Positions 30,164 through 40,222 of a DNA stretch of 64,000 bases are shown one piece after another. Source of the stretch: Sinorhizobium mexicanum (GTDB taxonomy: Bacteria; Pseudomonadota; Alphaproteobacteria; Rhizobiales; Rhizobiaceae); NCBI RefSeq assembly GCF_013488225.1, contig NZ_CP041238.1:1451501-1515500 (forward strand), read 5' to 3'. The notes beneath the pieces were generated by a model. The model made no database searches. It was given only the letters and a program-made list of their open reading frames with translations, and was not told the origin of the DNA. The first letter of the stretch is position 1, and every line of letters starts with the position of its first letter. A program made the translations under genes and the position numbers.

Positions 30164-30868
30164 ATGAAGATCAAATGGCTCGGCCATTCCGCCTTCCACA
30201 TCGAGACGGCGAAGGCCAAAATCCTGATCGACCCATTTTTCACCGGGAATCCGGCGTTTCGTGACAGCGAGCGCAAGGCGGCAACCGCGGGCCTGACGCA
30301 TATCCTGCTCACGCACGGCCATGGCGACCATGTTGGCGACACCGTGGCGATCGCTAGGGAAACCGGAGCCACCGTGGTTGGCAATTTCGACCTTTGCATG
30401 TGGCTCGGACGGCAGGGCGTATCGAAGATGGATCCGGGCAACACCGGCGGGACGATCCAGCTTGGCGCTTTCTCGGTCACCTTCGTCACGGCGCTTCATT
30501 CCTCGGCGCAGATCACCGAAGACGGCGTTTCCCATTCGCTCGGAAGCGCCGGCGGTCTGGTGCTTCACTTCGATGACGAGCCGACGCTCTATCACATGGG
30601 CGACACGGATATCTTCTCGGACATGGCGCTGGTCCACGAACTGCATGAGCCGGACATCGGCATCGTGCCGATCGGCGACCGCTTCACCATGGGCGGCGCC
30701 GTGGCCGCTCTCGCATGCCAGCGCTATTTCAAATTCAACACGGCCATCCCCTGCCACTATGGCTCGTTCCCGATCATCGACCAGACGCCGCAGACCTTCG
30801 TCGCCGGCATGGACGGTGCCTCGACGCTGGTGGCAACGCCTGACGTCGGTGGCGTGGTCACTCTCTAG
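30164..30868 (+). CDS. UPF0173 metal-dependent hydrolase
   Basis: A 234-residue metallo-beta-lactamase fold protein. The metal-binding HxHxDH appears as [11 protein letters not shown]; later ligands are in [15 protein letters not shown] and CHYGSFPII. The family start [15 protein letters not shown] is at 30164 with GGGAGAAC before it. Substrate unknown. It precedes gatC by about 105 bp on the same strand. Confidence 0.9.
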   Translation: MKIKWLGHSAFHIETAKAKILIDPFFTGNPAFRDSERKAATAGLTHILLTHGHGDHVGDTVAIARETGATVVGNFDLCMWLGRQGVSKMDPGNTGGTIQLGAFSVTFVTALHSSAQITEDGVSHSLGSAGGLVLHFDDEPTLYHMGDTDIFSDMALVHELHEPDIGIVPIGDRFTMGGAVAALACQRYFKFNTAIPCHYGSFPIIDQTPQTFVAGMDGASTLVATPDVGGVVTL

Positions 30869-30973
30869 AGGACAGCGGCCGCCTGTCGCGGAAGCGATCG
30901 GCGACATTCGCCCGTTGCACGTTGTGCAACTCGTCTTTATAGCGGGGGAAACTTTGAGATACCGGAGACGATC

Positions 30974-31261
30974 ATGTCCGTAGACCTTGCCACCGTAAAG
31001 CGCGTCGCGCGCCTTGCCCGCATCGCCGTCAGCGAAGAGGAAGCCGAACGGATGATGGGCGAGCTCAATGGCATTCTCGGCTTCGTCGAGCAGCTTTCAG
31101 AAGTGAATGTCGACGGCGTCGAGCCGATGACCTCGGTCACGCCGATGGATATGAAGAAGCGCACCGATGCCGTGGCCGACGGCGACAAGGCTGCAGACAT
31201 CGTTGCCAATGCACCGAATTCGGACCGCAATTTCTTCCTCGTCCCGAAAGTGGTCGAGTAA
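30974..31261 (+). CDS. gatC: Asp-tRNA(Asn)/Glu-tRNA(Gln) amidotransferase subunit C
   Basis: A 95-residue subunit that stabilises GatA in the tRNA-dependent amidotransferase GatCAB. Typical start [25 protein letters not shown] and C-terminal [21 protein letters not shown]. It is followed 50 bp later by gatA; gatB lies 3 kb further on, separated by other genes. Confidence 0.95.
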   Translation: MSVDLATVKRVARLARIAVSEEEAERMMGELNGILGFVEQLSEVNVDGVEPMTSVTPMDMKKRTDAVADGDKAADIVANAPNSDRNFFLVPKVVE

Positions 31262-31311
31262 GAAACCGCCTCCCGCCCCGACGTTTCCGATTGCGAAAGC
31301 CCGATTACACC

Positions 31312-32793
31312 ATGACCGAACTTACAAGCCTGACGATCGCCGAAGCCCGTGCGAAGCTTTCCGCCAAAGAAATCACCGCGGTCGAATTGACGGATGCCTA
31401 CGTCGCTGCGATCGACGCGGCCAATGACGCGATCAACGCCTATGTAGCCGTTACGCCGGAAAAGGCGCGCGAGATGGCCAAGGCCTCCGATGCCCGTATC
31501 GCCGCCGGCAAGGCTGGTGCTTTGGAAGGCATTCCGCTCGGCATCAAGGATCTCTTCGGCACCGACGGCGTCCATACGCAGGCCTGCAGCCATATTCTCG
31601 ACGGCTTCAAGCCGCGCTACGAATCGACCGTCACCCAGAACCTTTGGGATGACGGTGCTGTCATGCTCGGCAAGCTCAACATGGATGAGTTCGCGATGGG
31701 GTCTTCCAACGAGACGTCCTATTACGGGCCGGTTAAGAACCCGTGGCGCGCCAAGAATTCCAATCTGGACCTCGTGCCCGGCGGTTCCTCCGGCGGCTCT
31801 GCAGCCGCGGTCGCGGCCCATCTCTGCGCCGGTGCTACGGCGACCGATACGGGCGGCTCCATTCGCCAGCCGGCGGCCTTCACCGGCACTGTCGGCATCA
31901 AGCCGACCTACGGCCGCTGCTCGCGTTGGGGCGTCGTCGCCTTTGCCTCTTCGCTCGACCAGGCCGGCCCGATCGCGCGCGACGTGCGTGATGCGGCGAT
32001 CCTCTTGAAGTCGATGGCCAGCGTCGACGCGAAGGATACGACCTCGGTCGACTTGCCCGTGCCGGATTATGAGGCGTCGATCGGCAAGTCGATCAAGGGC
32101 ATGAAGATCGGTATCCCGAAGGAATACCGCGTCGACGGCATGCCGGAGGAGATCGAGGCGCTCTGGCAGCAGGGTATCGCCTGGCTGAAGGATGCCGGCG
32201 CCGAGATCGTCGACATCTCGCTGCCGCACACGAAATATGCGTTGCCGGCCTACTATATCGTCGCGCCCGCCGAGGCGTCTTCGAACCTCGCGCGTTATGA
32301 CGGTGTCCGCTACGGCCTTCGCGTCGACGGCAAGGATATCGTCGACATGTATGAGAAGACGCGCGCCGCCGGCTTCGGCCAGGAAGTCAAGCGCCGCATC
32401 ATGATCGGTACCTATGTGCTCTCCGCCGGCTACTACGACGCCTATTATCTCCGCGCGCAAAAGGTCCGGACGCTGATCAAGCGCGATTTCGAGCTCGTTT
32501 TCGATGCAGGTGTCGACGCGATCCTGACGCCGGCGACGCCGTCCTCGGCCTTCGGCATTGCCGACGAGGATCTCGCAGCCGATCCGGTGAAGATGTACTT
32601 GAACGACATCTTCACCGTAACGGTGAACATGGCAGGGCTGCCGGGTATTGCCGTGCCGGGCGGCCTTGACCGCAAGGGCCTTCCGCTCGGTCTGCAACTC
32701 ATAGGCAGGCCGTTCGAGGAGGAAACGCTGTTCAAGACGGCGCATGTCATCGAACAGGCGGCGGGACGCTTGACACCGTCCAAGTGGTGGTAA
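31312..32793 (+). CDS. gatA: Glutamyl-tRNA(Gln) amidotransferase subunit A
   Basis: Amidase subunit (493 aa) that releases ammonia from glutamine for conversion of misacylated Glu-tRNA(Gln) or Asp-tRNA(Asn). The Ser-cisSer-Lys triad is visible: Lys in IPLGIKDLF, and Ser residues in the [13 protein letters not shown] and [11 protein letters not shown] segments. I start at the ATG at 31312 ([16 protein letters not shown]), which fits the family length; an in-frame TTG lies seven codons upstream. Confidence 0.95.
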   Translation: MTELTSLTIAEARAKLSAKEITAVELTDAYVAAIDAANDAINAYVAVTPEKAREMAKASDARIAAGKAGALEGIPLGIKDLFGTDGVHTQACSHILDGFKPRYESTVTQNLWDDGAVMLGKLNMDEFAMGSSNETSYYGPVKNPWRAKNSNLDLVPGGSSGGSAAAVAAHLCAGATATDTGGSIRQPAAFTGTVGIKPTYGRCSRWGVVAFASSLDQAGPIARDVRDAAILLKSMASVDAKDTTSVDLPVPDYEASIGKSIKGMKIGIPKEYRVDGMPEEIEALWQQGIAWLKDAGAEIVDISLPHTKYALPAYYIVAPAEASSNLARYDGVRYGLRVDGKDIVDMYEKTRAAGFGQEVKRRIMIGTYVLSAGYYDAYYLRAQKVRTLIKRDFELVFDAGVDAILTPATPSSAFGIADEDLAADPVKMYLNDIFTVTVNMAGLPGIAVPGGLDRKGLPLGLQLIGRPFEEETLFKTAHVIEQAAGRLTPSKWW

Positions 32794-32831
32794 CGCGGGC
32801 TGGGCTGGCCAGGCTGCCGAAGAAATGATGG

Positions 32832-32853
32832 CGTGGAGCGGAACCGCTCCACG
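32832..32853. terminator. Hairpin after gatA
   Basis: CGTGGAGCGG (32832-32841) pairs perfectly with CCGCTCCACG (32844-32853), 39 bp past the gatA stop. There is no T run on either side, so termination is not certain. Confidence 0.4.
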
Positions 32854-32903
32854 TCCGCGATGCCGTTAAAGCGAAGTACGATTCCTCACGAACATCGGCC
32901 TCG

Positions 32904-32999
32904 ACAGCGCCGCGCGTCTTATCAGACACGCAAAGGACCTGTAGCACTTTGAATTGCTGCATTTTCCTTAAATCGGCTCTGATTCAAGGAAACGTGCAG
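32904..32999 (+). repeat. RIME-like element
   Basis: Copy running from ACAGCGCCGCGCGTC to GGAAACGTGCAG, slightly shortened in the first palindrome. It is in the 382-bp gap between gatA and the broken cyclase gene. The rest of the gap (33000-33175) shows no recognisable feature except a GGGGGA ribosome site next to the cyclase start. Confidence 0.78.
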
Positions 33000-33175
33000 T
33001 GGTCCTTTTGATCGAGAAAGCGGCCGCGTCCGCGGCTGGGCGTCGCTCGAATCCCGCTTTCGCGTATGCTGCGTTTCCCAGATTGCACAGCTCCGGACGC
33101 CTTTATTCACACCTCGTTCACTATTCCTGAAATATTCGGGGTTATGAAATTACGTAGCGACGTGGGGGACGCTCG

Positions 33176-34633
33176 TTGCAAGCATTTGAAAATAGTATTG
33201 AGCGATTGACGTTTGTTAAGTCTTCGTTTCATCTGTTCCTGATTGTCTGTCTTGGACTGATCGTTTTCATCGCGTCTCTGCTCGGTATTTTCAGCCGACC
33301 GGTGGGAATGCTCGCTTCGATCTGGCCCGCAAACGCGATTTTGCTTGGCTTGATGCTGCGCAACCCGTCGCTGGCTTCGCCGGCGGGCTGGCTCTCGGCG
33401 GCAGCGGGTTACGTGATGGCCGACCTCGTCACGGGATCCGATTTTTGGCAGGCGATCGGTCTGAATGCCGCCAACCTGGTCCAGTGCGGGCCTCGGCTAC
33501 GGCCTCTTCACGCGCCTCCGCGAGGAGGATCGGCGTCTGCGCCGGCCGCTTTCCGTCCTTTACATGTTCGCCGTGGCTACGGCGGCTGGTGTTTGCGCGT
33601 CCGTGGTCGGCGCCTTTGCCAGCGTGTATTTTTTCGGTGAGCCCGCCTGGACTGCGTACCTTTCATGGCTGACAACGGACCTGGTCAACTACACAGTTGT
33701 GGTTCCGGTATTCCAGACCATGCCGTCTCTTGTTCGTAGATCACGAAGGGCAGCGTTTCTGAAGCACGGCCAGGCACTGGCAGCACATCCGCTGCCCCTC
33801 ATCCTTCTCGCGCTTTCCTGCGGTGCCGCTTTGATCGTCGGCGGTCCGGGCGCGATCGCCTTTCCCGTACCGGCATTAATTTGGTGCGCGCTGAGCTATG
33901 GGCTCTTCGCGACCACGACGTTGACAATGATCGTCAGCCTGTTGACACAGGTGGCCGTTGCCTCCGGCGCCTTGCGTCTTGGCGTCAGCGGCATTGCCGA
34001 AGCGACGCTGACATCGACCCGGCTTGGAATAACCCTGCTTGCCCTCGGTCCCTTGACGGTGGCGAGCATCTGATCGCCCGTCTTTCGCATGCGGTCGACT
34101 ACGATTTTCTTACGCAGTGTCTGGCGCGCGGAGCTTTCATGGCGCGGGCGAGCAGCTTGATCGCGCGGCTCGAGAAAAGCGACGAGCCTGCCTATGCCAT
34201 GATGATCGACATCGATCATTTCAAGGTGATCAACGATACCCATGGACACGCCGTCGGTGACCATGTCTTGCAGGTCGTGGCGCGGACCATCCGCGCCAAC
34301 CTGCGGATCGATGATCTCTTCGGACGGCTTGGTGGAGAGGAATTCGCGATCGTGCTCGCGCGCCAATCTCCCGAGGACGCGAGGGATGTGGCCGAGCATT
34401 TTTTGCGCGCCATACGATCGACGGCCATCGATCTTGCGCACGGCGGCAGATTGAGCGTCACAGCCAGCATCGGTATCGCAACATCGGCGCAGCCGGAGAT
34501 GGGCCTGACGCACCTGCTGTCGCAAGCCGATGTAGCCCTCTATGGCGCCAAGGCAGCGGGACGGGATCGCGTCGGCGAACCGATTTCCTCCGCGAAAAGA
34601 GGGGCCTTACTGGAGAAGGCCGCCAACATCTGA
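33176..34633 (+). pseudogene. MASE1-like/GGDEF diguanylate cyclase, two frameshifts
   Basis: Three overlapping frames together make one membrane diguanylate cyclase. The first (TTG start with GGGGGA) encodes a MASE1-like sensor N-terminus (IWPANAILLGLMLRNP ... IGLNAANLVQ); homology moves one frame forward near 33480-33500 (LGYGLFTRLREEDRRLRR) with several more membrane spans, and returns to the first frame near 34050-34075 (ARLSHAVDYDFLTQCLARGAF). The GGDEF domain itself is intact: DIDHFKVINDTHGHAVGDHVL, RLGGEEF, and I-site RIDD. The two shifts cancel each other, so only the segment between them is out of frame. It may be a true pseudogene or contain base-call errors. Confidence 0.75.
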
Positions 34634-34663
34634 AGCCGGACGCTGCATGCCGCATTCACCGAA

Positions 34664-34689
34664 ACCCCGGAGGTGGTAACCTCCGGGGT
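34664..34689. terminator. Hairpin between convergent genes
   Basis: ACCCCGGAGGT (34664-34674) and ACCTCCGGGGT (34679-34689) form a perfect 11-bp stem with a 4-nt loop. It lies between the end of the cyclase gene and the stop of yjhX. No T run follows on either strand, so it may act as an RNA end-stabilising structure. Confidence 0.5.
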
Positions 34690-34708
34690 AAACGTGCACC
34701 TCGCCCAC

Positions 34709-34963
34709 CTAGCGGTTGTTGAGTTCCGATCTGACGAGGTAGAGGCCTCGCTCGGTGATGCGGTAGGGCTTGCCGCCCGAGGACTTGATCGCTCTTTTAC
34801 GCTTCAGCTTGCGAAAAAGCTCGAGGTCGACGCCGGGAAAAACCCAGCCATCGCGCGTGAAGCAGCGGATTTCGGCGATTGCCTTGCCTTCGCGAGTAAT
34901 TTCGATGCGGCCGCCCTGGGCCAGATAATGAAGAATGCGCTGTTCGGCGCGCGAAATATCCAT
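34709..34963 (-). CDS. yjhX: YjhX family protein (UPF0386)
   Basis: An 84-residue protein of the UPF0386/YjhX family: MDISRAEQRILHYLAQGGRI, then IRCFTRDGWVFPGVD and SSGGKPYRITERGLYLVRSEL. The fold looks like a winged helix. E. coli YjhX is described as a toxin of the YjhX-YjhQ pair; here no YjhQ-like acetyltransferase is adjacent, so a toxin role is doubtful. A palindrome 21 bp upstream may be its operator. Confidence 0.88.
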   Translation of the reverse strand: MDISRAEQRILHYLAQGGRIEITREGKAIAEIRCFTRDGWVFPGVDLELFRKLKRKRAIKSSGGKPYRITERGLYLVRSELNNR

Positions 34964-34983
34964 GGTTTGAGTGTTCCGGAATG

Positions 34984-34999
34984 GCGTTCTTGAGAACGC
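34984..34999 (-). promoter_or_regulatory. Palindrome upstream of yjhX, possible operator
   Basis: GCGTTCT-TG-AGAACGC, a perfect inverted repeat of 7-bp arms, centred about 28 bp before the yjhX start. Flanking TGTTCC and GTTCCG half-repeats extend it. It could be an operator (YjhX itself looks like a winged-helix protein) or an mRNA leader hairpin. Confidence 0.4.
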
Positions 35000-35140
35000 A
35001 AGAAAACGTTCCGCAAATCGTCAGATCAGCGGGGTTGACGTTTCCGGCCCGCGCGCGCAAGTCATGGTGACTGCGGGCAGGGCCCTTACCGGGACTCAGA
35101 CTGAAAGAACATCAAGACTCCATTTTGGATGCCGATTCTT

Positions 35141-35455
35141 CTAAGAAATGGCCGCCCAGCCGTCAAGAAGCGACGGCAGCTCTGGATCTGTAAGAATAGT
35201 GGCGACAACCAGACCCACGTGGAACGTGACGATGGCGAGAAGCAAGGTCCGGAACGGTTCTTTGCGTGTCTTGTGCCGATGAACGTAACACGCGGCGAGT
35301 GCGCCGAGAGAGCCGCCGGCGACCGCAACCGTCAGCAACATGCGCTCTGACACGCGCCAATCGTTCCGCCGCGCCGCCTGTTTGTCCAGCCAGTACAAAC
35401 AGTAGGCTGCGAGGTTGATACTTGCGAGAGCGATGAGGGTCATCGGTAGCGACAT
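35141..35455 (-). CDS. DUF1294 family membrane protein
   Basis: A 104-residue DUF1294 protein: hydrophobic N-terminus (MTLIALASINLAAYCLYWLDKQAA), the family motif WRVSERMLLTVAVAGGSLGALAACYVHRHKTRKEPFR and a second membrane span. The ATG at 35455 has no clear ribosome site; an ATG four codons later is also possible. Function unknown. It is divergent from gatB. Confidence 0.78.
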   Translation of the reverse strand: MSLPMTLIALASINLAAYCLYWLDKQAARRNDWRVSERMLLTVAVAGGSLGALAACYVHRHKTRKEPFRTLLLAIVTFHVGLVVATILTDPELPSLLDGWAAIS

Positions 35456-35601
35456 GGTTGATACTAGGCACGAGGTTCCCAAAGCTTCGTTAAACGCGGC
35501 CGGCGGTCGCGGCAGCCTGCCCGGCCTCACAAGCCTTGCACCGGAGGTCCAATTGCTCTACCGAGAAACCTCGAAATTCAGGCTTCAACGAAGAGCATGA
35601 C

Positions 35602-37104
35602 ATGAGCATTGTCGACGTCCGCACTCCCGATCCGAAACGCTTCATTCCCGGCGCCACCGGCGACTGGGAAGTCATCATCGGCATGGAGGTCCATGCCCAG
35701 GTGCTCAGCAATTCGAAGCTGTTCTCCGGGGCGTCGACGGAATTTGGCAATGCGCCCAATGCCAATGTCTCGCTGGTCGATGCCGCGATGCCGGGCATGT
35801 TGCCGGTCATCAATGAGGAGTGCGTCAAGCAGGCGGTTCGCACAGGTCTCGGCCTTAAGGCCAAGATCAACAATCGCTCGATCTTCGACCGGAAGAACTA
35901 CTTTTATCCGGACCTGCCGCAGGGCTATCAGATCTCGCAGTACAAGGATCCGATCGTCGGCGAGGGCAAGATCATCATCTCCATCGGGCCGGATCGCCAG
36001 GGCCAGTTCGAGGATGTCGAGATCGGCATCGAACGCCTGCATCTGGAGCAGGACGCCGGAAAATCGATGCACGACCAGCATCCCTCCATGTCGTTTGTCG
36101 ACCTTAACCGCTCGGGCGTCGCGTTGATGGAAATCGTCTCGAAACCGGACCTGCGGTCGTCGGACGAAGCGAAAGCATATCTCACCAAGCTGCGTTCGAT
36201 CGTACGCTATCTCGGTACCTGCGACGGCAACATGGACGAAGGTTCGATGCGGGCTGACGTCAACGTCTCGGTTCGCCGTCCCGGCGAACCCTTCGGCACG
36301 CGCTGCGAGATCAAGAACGTCAACTCCATCCGCTTCGTCGGCCAGGCGATCGAATATGAAGCGCGTCGCCAGATTGCGATCCTCGAGGATGGCGGCACCA
36401 TTGATCAGGAGACGCGGCTGTTCGACGCCAACAAGGGCGAGACGCGGTCGATGCGCTCGAAGGAAGAGGCGCACGACTATCGCTATTTCCCCGACCCGGA
36501 CCTGCTGCCGCTCGAATTTGACGACGCCTTCGTCGAGGCTCTGAAAGCCGATCTTCCGGAACTGCCGGACGACAAGAAGGAACGTTTCGTCCGCGAGATG
36601 GGCCTTTCGGTCTACGATGCCTCGGTTCTCGTCTCGGAGAAGGCGATCGCCGACTATTTCGAGGCCGTAGCCGAAGGTCGAGATGGCAAGCTGGCTGCGA
36701 ACTGGGTGATCAACGACCTGTTGGGTGCCTTGAACAAAGCCGGTAAAACCATTGAAGAGACTCCGGTTTCGCCCGCTCAGCTCGGCGGCATCATCGACCT
36801 CATCAAGGCCGAGACCATCTCCGGCAAGATCGCCAAGGACCTTTTCGAAATCATCTGGAACGAGGGTGGCGATCCGGCCGAAATCGTCGAGACGCGGGGC
36901 ATGAAGCAGGTCACCGACACTGGTGCCATCGAAAAGGCAGTCGATGAAATCATCGCGGCCAATCCGGACCAGGTGGAAAAGGCCAAGGCAAAGCCCTCGC
37001 TCGCCGGCTGGTTTGTCGGCCAGGTGATGAAGGTGACCGGCGGCAAGGCCAACCCGCAAGCCGTCCAGGCCCTCGTTAAGGCCAAGCTCGGCATCGAGGA
37101 ATAA
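35602..37104 (+). CDS. gatB: Aspartyl/glutamyl-tRNA amidotransferase subunit B
   Basis: tRNA-binding and kinase-like subunit (500 aa) of GatCAB. The start [11 protein letters not shown] precedes the conserved [23 protein letters not shown]; the [24 protein letters not shown] and [13 protein letters not shown] blocks are intact, and a C-terminal tail domain ends [12 protein letters not shown]. An in-frame upstream start (35536) was rejected because it adds unconserved residues. A GNAT gene follows 2 bp after the stop. Confidence 0.96.
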   Translation: MSIVDVRTPDPKRFIPGATGDWEVIIGMEVHAQVLSNSKLFSGASTEFGNAPNANVSLVDAAMPGMLPVINEECVKQAVRTGLGLKAKINNRSIFDRKNYFYPDLPQGYQISQYKDPIVGEGKIIISIGPDRQGQFEDVEIGIERLHLEQDAGKSMHDQHPSMSFVDLNRSGVALMEIVSKPDLRSSDEAKAYLTKLRSIVRYLGTCDGNMDEGSMRADVNVSVRRPGEPFGTRCEIKNVNSIRFVGQAIEYEARRQIAILEDGGTIDQETRLFDANKGETRSMRSKEEAHDYRYFPDPDLLPLEFDDAFVEALKADLPELPDDKKERFVREMGLSVYDASVLVSEKAIADYFEAVAEGRDGKLAANWVINDLLGALNKAGKTIEETPVSPAQLGGIIDLIKAETISGKIAKDLFEIIWNEGGDPAEIVETRGMKQVTDTGAIEKAVDEIIAANPDQVEKAKAKPSLAGWFVGQVMKVTGGKANPQAVQALVKAKLGIEE

Positions 37105-37106
37105 CG

Positions 37107-37604
37107 ATGTTCTTCGTCCGCACGGCCAGCGAGCGCGACCTGGAAAAGGTCCGCGTTCTGCTGGCCGAGACGTGGCACGCGACCTACGACACGTTTTACG
37201 GCATTGACAAGGTCAATGAACTCACCGCCAGATGGCATTCGGTCGATGCGCTGAAAAAGCGCCTGCAACGAAAGAATGCCGAATTCGTCGTTGCCGACAA
37301 TGGCAGCGAGCTTGCCGGCATGGGGTATGCGGCGATGTCGGACACGCTGGTGAAAACGGTCGTCCTTCACCAGCTTTACGTCCTCCCGAAATATCAGAGG
37401 CAGGGCATCGGCCGCGACATGTTCGCCGAACTCGAAACCTGTTTTCCCGATGCGGAGCGCATGCGGCTGGAAGTCGAGCCGCAGAACCTTCACGCTCTCG
37501 CGTTCTATCGGGCGCATGGCTTTGCCGAAGTCGGAAAGACGGCGAATTGCGGAGACGAGGAATCGGGCGTGCCAGCGCTGATCCTTGAGAAGAGGCTTTC
37601 CTAG
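37107..37604 (+). CDS. GNAT family N-acetyltransferase
   Basis: A 165-residue acetyltransferase of RimI-like layout. The acetyl-CoA loop is LYVLPKYQRQGIGRDMFAEL (Q/R-x-x-G-x-G), followed by LEVEPQNLHALAFYRAHGFAEVG, the usual final strand and helix. It begins 2 bp after gatB and so is probably translated from the same message. The substrate is unknown; an N-terminal RTASERDLEKVRVLLAETW matches small-molecule GNATs. Confidence 0.88.
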   Translation: MFFVRTASERDLEKVRVLLAETWHATYDTFYGIDKVNELTARWHSVDALKKRLQRKNAEFVVADNGSELAGMGYAAMSDTLVKTVVLHQLYVLPKYQRQGIGRDMFAELETCFPDAERMRLEVEPQNLHALAFYRAHGFAEVGKTANCGDEESGVPALILEKRLS

Positions 37605-37707
37605 TGCACGTTTCCTTAAATCGTGGACGATTTAAGGATAAAAACGTGCAGCAATTCAAAGTGCTACAGCGTCCTTTGCGCGTCTGTTAAGACGCGCGGC
37701 GCTGTAG
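37605..37707 (-). repeat. RIME-like element
   Basis: Intact copy on the minus strand (TGCACGTTTCCTTAAATC to GGCGCTGTAG), beginning at the base after the stop codon of the GNAT gene, so it forms the 3' end of the gatB-GNAT transcript. Confidence 0.82.
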
Positions 37708-37802
37708 CCCATGCGATCTATCGAGATGCGATGCACGGCGATTGTCATGAAACTGTTGCCTCCTGCTGATTGTTGCGCGGCAGGACGCACAGGAAACCAG
37801 AA

Positions 37803-38266
37803 ATGACGATCGATTTTGAAATCCGACAAGCCGAGCGCGGCGACCTGCCTGCGATCATTGCCCTTTTGCGAACGACCGGTTGGGCGGGCACGGTGACACG
37901 ACCGAGCCGGAAGCCTTTGGCGATTATCTTGCCGCGTTCGAGGAGATCGGTCGATCGCCCCATCAGACGTTGTATGTGGCCCACCTCGATGGCGAGGTCG
38001 TCGGGACCTTTCAGACTGCGCTTCTGACATCGCTTCCCGGGCGTGGCAGCTCGAGCCTGGTTATCGAGGCCGTGCAAACGCGCGAAGACATGCGTGGCCG
38101 CGGCATCGGCGAACGCATGGTTCGCCACGCGATTGCCGAGCCGCGAGCGCGGGGAGCAGAAAAGGTCCAACTGACCTCGAACGCCCTGCGCGTCGACGCT
38201 CATCGCTTCTACGAGCGCCTTGGTTTCGAGCGCAGTCATTTCGGCTTCAAGATGCAGGTGAAATGA
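37803..38266 (+). pseudogene. GNAT acetyltransferase with a single-base frameshift
   Basis: The first frame starts MTIDFEIRQAERGDLPAIIALL at 37803 and the second continues DRLGGHGDTTEPEAFGDYLAAFEEI to the stop at 38266. Adding one G after TTTTG at 37868 restores a continuous protein reading LLANDRLGG, the motif expected in this GNAT subgroup. The acetyl-CoA loop EDMRGRGIGERMVRHAI and C-terminal FYERLGFERSHFGFKM are intact. A one-base deletion or a base-call error are both possible. The restored product would be about 154 aa. Confidence 0.7.
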
Positions 38267-38374
38267 CCGGCGGCAAAGCGGAATCACTGGACAAGGCAGG
38301 AGTGGCGGGGCATAAGCGGGAGCATGATATTGATGTCCGGCTGCCTTCCCAACGGCCGGTGAAGGAAGACACCC

Positions 38375-38770
38375 ATGAAGCTTCTGCTGCAGATTTTCAC
38401 CTGGTGGAACGAACAGACGATCGGTACGCGTTTTCATACGTGGCGCTTTGGCAAGCGCGTGGGTGAGGACGAATTCGGCAACGTCTACTATCAGGGCGGC
38501 ACCGACTCCGAAGGCCGTACGCGGCGCTGGGTGATCTATAACGGCCCTGCCGAGGCGTCAGCCATCCCGGCTGGCTGGCACGGCTGGATGCATCACCGCA
38601 CGGACGTTTCCCCTGCCGACGAGAAATACGCGCCGAGGGCGTGGCAGAAGCCGCACCGTGCGAACCCGACCGGCACGGCGCAGGCCTATCGCCCGAAGGG
38701 ATCGATCGCCGGCGCGGGCGAGCGCCCACGGGTGACTGGCGACTACGACGCCTGGACGCCGCGCTCCTGA
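38375..38770 (+). CDS. NDUFA12-type Complex I accessory protein
   Basis: A 131-residue protein of the NDUFA12/B17.2 family, an accessory subunit of respiratory Complex I shared by alphaproteobacteria and mitochondria. Typical residues: FTWWNEQTIGTRFHTWRFGK, VGEDEFGNVYYQ, RRWVIYNGPAEASAIPAGWHGWMHH. It is encoded outside any nuo operon here. A GAAGGA ribosome site precedes the ATG. Confidence 0.9.
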   Translation: MKLLLQIFTWWNEQTIGTRFHTWRFGKRVGEDEFGNVYYQGGTDSEGRTRRWVIYNGPAEASAIPAGWHGWMHHRTDVSPADEKYAPRAWQKPHRANPTGTAQAYRPKGSIAGAGERPRVTGDYDAWTPRS

Positions 38771-38977
38771 GTTACGGTTTCACCCGCGCAGGATGTGAAC
38801 GAACCCCGTCGATCACGGCGCAGCCACATTTCCGGTTTAGCGCCTGAGCCTGGAGCAGTTCCGGGGGAATCGGTTCGCCATCCGGAAAGGCGGAAAACGA
38901 AGAGTTCGAGTTGGTTGGTGTTTCAATCGGAAACGAACCGCTCCAAGAACGAATAGGAAGCGCGGGGGACTGGCGGA

Positions 38978-39430
38978 ATGGCAGGTTTCTGTCTGCAGAA
39001 TTTGATCGGCCTGGCGGCCCGTCGAACAGGCCTTGCGCTCCTGATGGCGCTGCCGTTGATGTCCTTCACCGACCTTGCGCGGGCAACGCGTCTTGACAAT
39101 TCCGTTGCGGTCTTTTCCGGTATCGACAAGATCACCGGCCGCATCACCACGTTCGATGTCTATATCGGCGAAACCGTGCAGTTCGGCGCGCTGCAGGTTA
39201 CCCCACGCGTCTGCTACAGCCGCGACGACACCGAGGCCCCGAAGACGACGACCTTCGTGGAGGTTGACGAGATCACGCTTGACCGCAAGATCAGGCGCAT
39301 CTTCACGGGCTGGATGTTCGCTGACAGCCCAGGCCTGAATGCGGTCGAGCACCCCGTCTATGACGTCTGGCTGCAGTCCTGCAAGGCGACCTCCGACCTG
39401 CCGCCGCCGGACACGGCAGCGAAGCAATAA
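38978..39430 (+). CDS. DUF2155 family exported protein
   Basis: A 150-residue protein with an N-terminal signal peptide (GLALLMALPLMSFTDLARA) and the DUF2155 core: AVFSGIDKITGRITTFDVYIGETVQFGALQV, RVCYSRDDTEAPKTTTFVEVDE and GWMFADSPGLNAVEHPVYDVWLQSC. Two cysteines could form a disulfide. Function unknown; the family is restricted mainly to alphaproteobacteria. It lies 207 bp after the NDUFA12 gene. Confidence 0.85.
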   Translation: MAGFCLQNLIGLAARRTGLALLMALPLMSFTDLARATRLDNSVAVFSGIDKITGRITTFDVYIGETVQFGALQVTPRVCYSRDDTEAPKTTTFVEVDEITLDRKIRRIFTGWMFADSPGLNAVEHPVYDVWLQSCKATSDLPPPDTAAKQ

Positions 39431-39442
39431 TCTATCGCTCGT

Positions 39443-39544
39443 CTACAGAGCCGTGCGCCTTATGAGACGCGCAAAGGACGCTGGAGCACTTTGAATTGCT
39501 GCATGTTTTCGTCTAAATCGGCTACGATTTAAGGACACATGCAG
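39443..39544 (+). repeat. RIME-like element
   Basis: Full copy from CTACAGAGCCGTGCG to GGACACATGCAG, in the gap between the convergent DUF2155 and aat genes, 12 bp after the DUF2155 stop. Confidence 0.8.
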
Positions 39545-39598
39545 TAGCGCCGCATCCTATCAGACCGGTAAGGATCGCTGCCCGCCGATTGAGCGCGG

Positions 39599-40213
39599 TT
39601 AAAAGGCCAGGTCCCGCGAGGCCATCGCCTTTGCCAGCAAAATCTCGTACTCGGCTTTGGGCACATCGATTGCACCGAAGGATTTCAGGTGTTCCGTCGT
39701 GAACTGCGTGTCGAGGAGTTGAAATCCCTTCGCCCTCAGCCGTTCGACAAGATGGACAAGGCAAATCTTCGAGGCATCGCTGCGCAGCGAGAACATGCTC
39801 TCGCCGAAGAAGGCGGCGCCGAGCGAGACGCCATAGAGACCGCCGACGAGGGCGTTATCCTGCCAAGCTTCGACGCTGTGGGCGTAACCCATTCGGTGAA
39901 GGGCGGCGTAGAGCGAACGGATCTTGTCGTTGATCCAGGTCGTCGGCCGGTCCGGCGCGGGCTTCGCGCATCCATCGATCACCGCTTCGAAAGCGGTGTT
40001 GTAGCGGATCTCGAACGGGCGCCGACGGATCGTCTTCGCCAGGCTCCGTGAAATGTGGAAGGCGTCGAGCGGTATGATCCCGCGTATTTCCGGCTCGACC
40101 CAGAAGAGTTCCGGGTCGTCGGCCGAGTCGGCCATCGGGAAGAGGCCGATCGAATAGGCGCGCAGCAACATGTCCGGCGTTATGTCCGGTTGTTTGCTGC
40201 GCGTCCCTTTCAA
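39599..40213 (-). CDS. aat: Leucyl/phenylalanyl-tRNA-protein transferase
   Basis: N-end rule enzyme (204 aa) that adds Leu or Phe to proteins with N-terminal Lys or Arg. Motifs: [70 protein letters not shown], and [16 protein letters not shown]. The start is TTG at 40213, ten bases after the accC stop; no better start exists upstream. Confidence 0.94.
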   Translation of the reverse strand: MKGTRSKQPDITPDMLLRAYSIGLFPMADSADDPELFWVEPEIRGIIPLDAFHISRSLAKTIRRRPFEIRYNTAFEAVIDGCAKPAPDRPTTWINDKIRSLYAALHRMGYAHSVEAWQDNALVGGLYGVSLGAAFFGESMFSLRSDASKICLVHLVERLRAKGFQLLDTQFTTEHLKSFGAIDVPKAEYEILLAKAMASRDLAF

Positions 40214-40222
40214 TTCTTTGTC

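Noticed and set aside
35520..35580. tRNA-like stretch on the minus strand before gatB (CGGTAGAGCAATTGGAC)
   Set aside because: Only the D-arm end and a partial anticodon stem resemble a tRNA; there is no acceptor or T-arm, so no tRNA was called.
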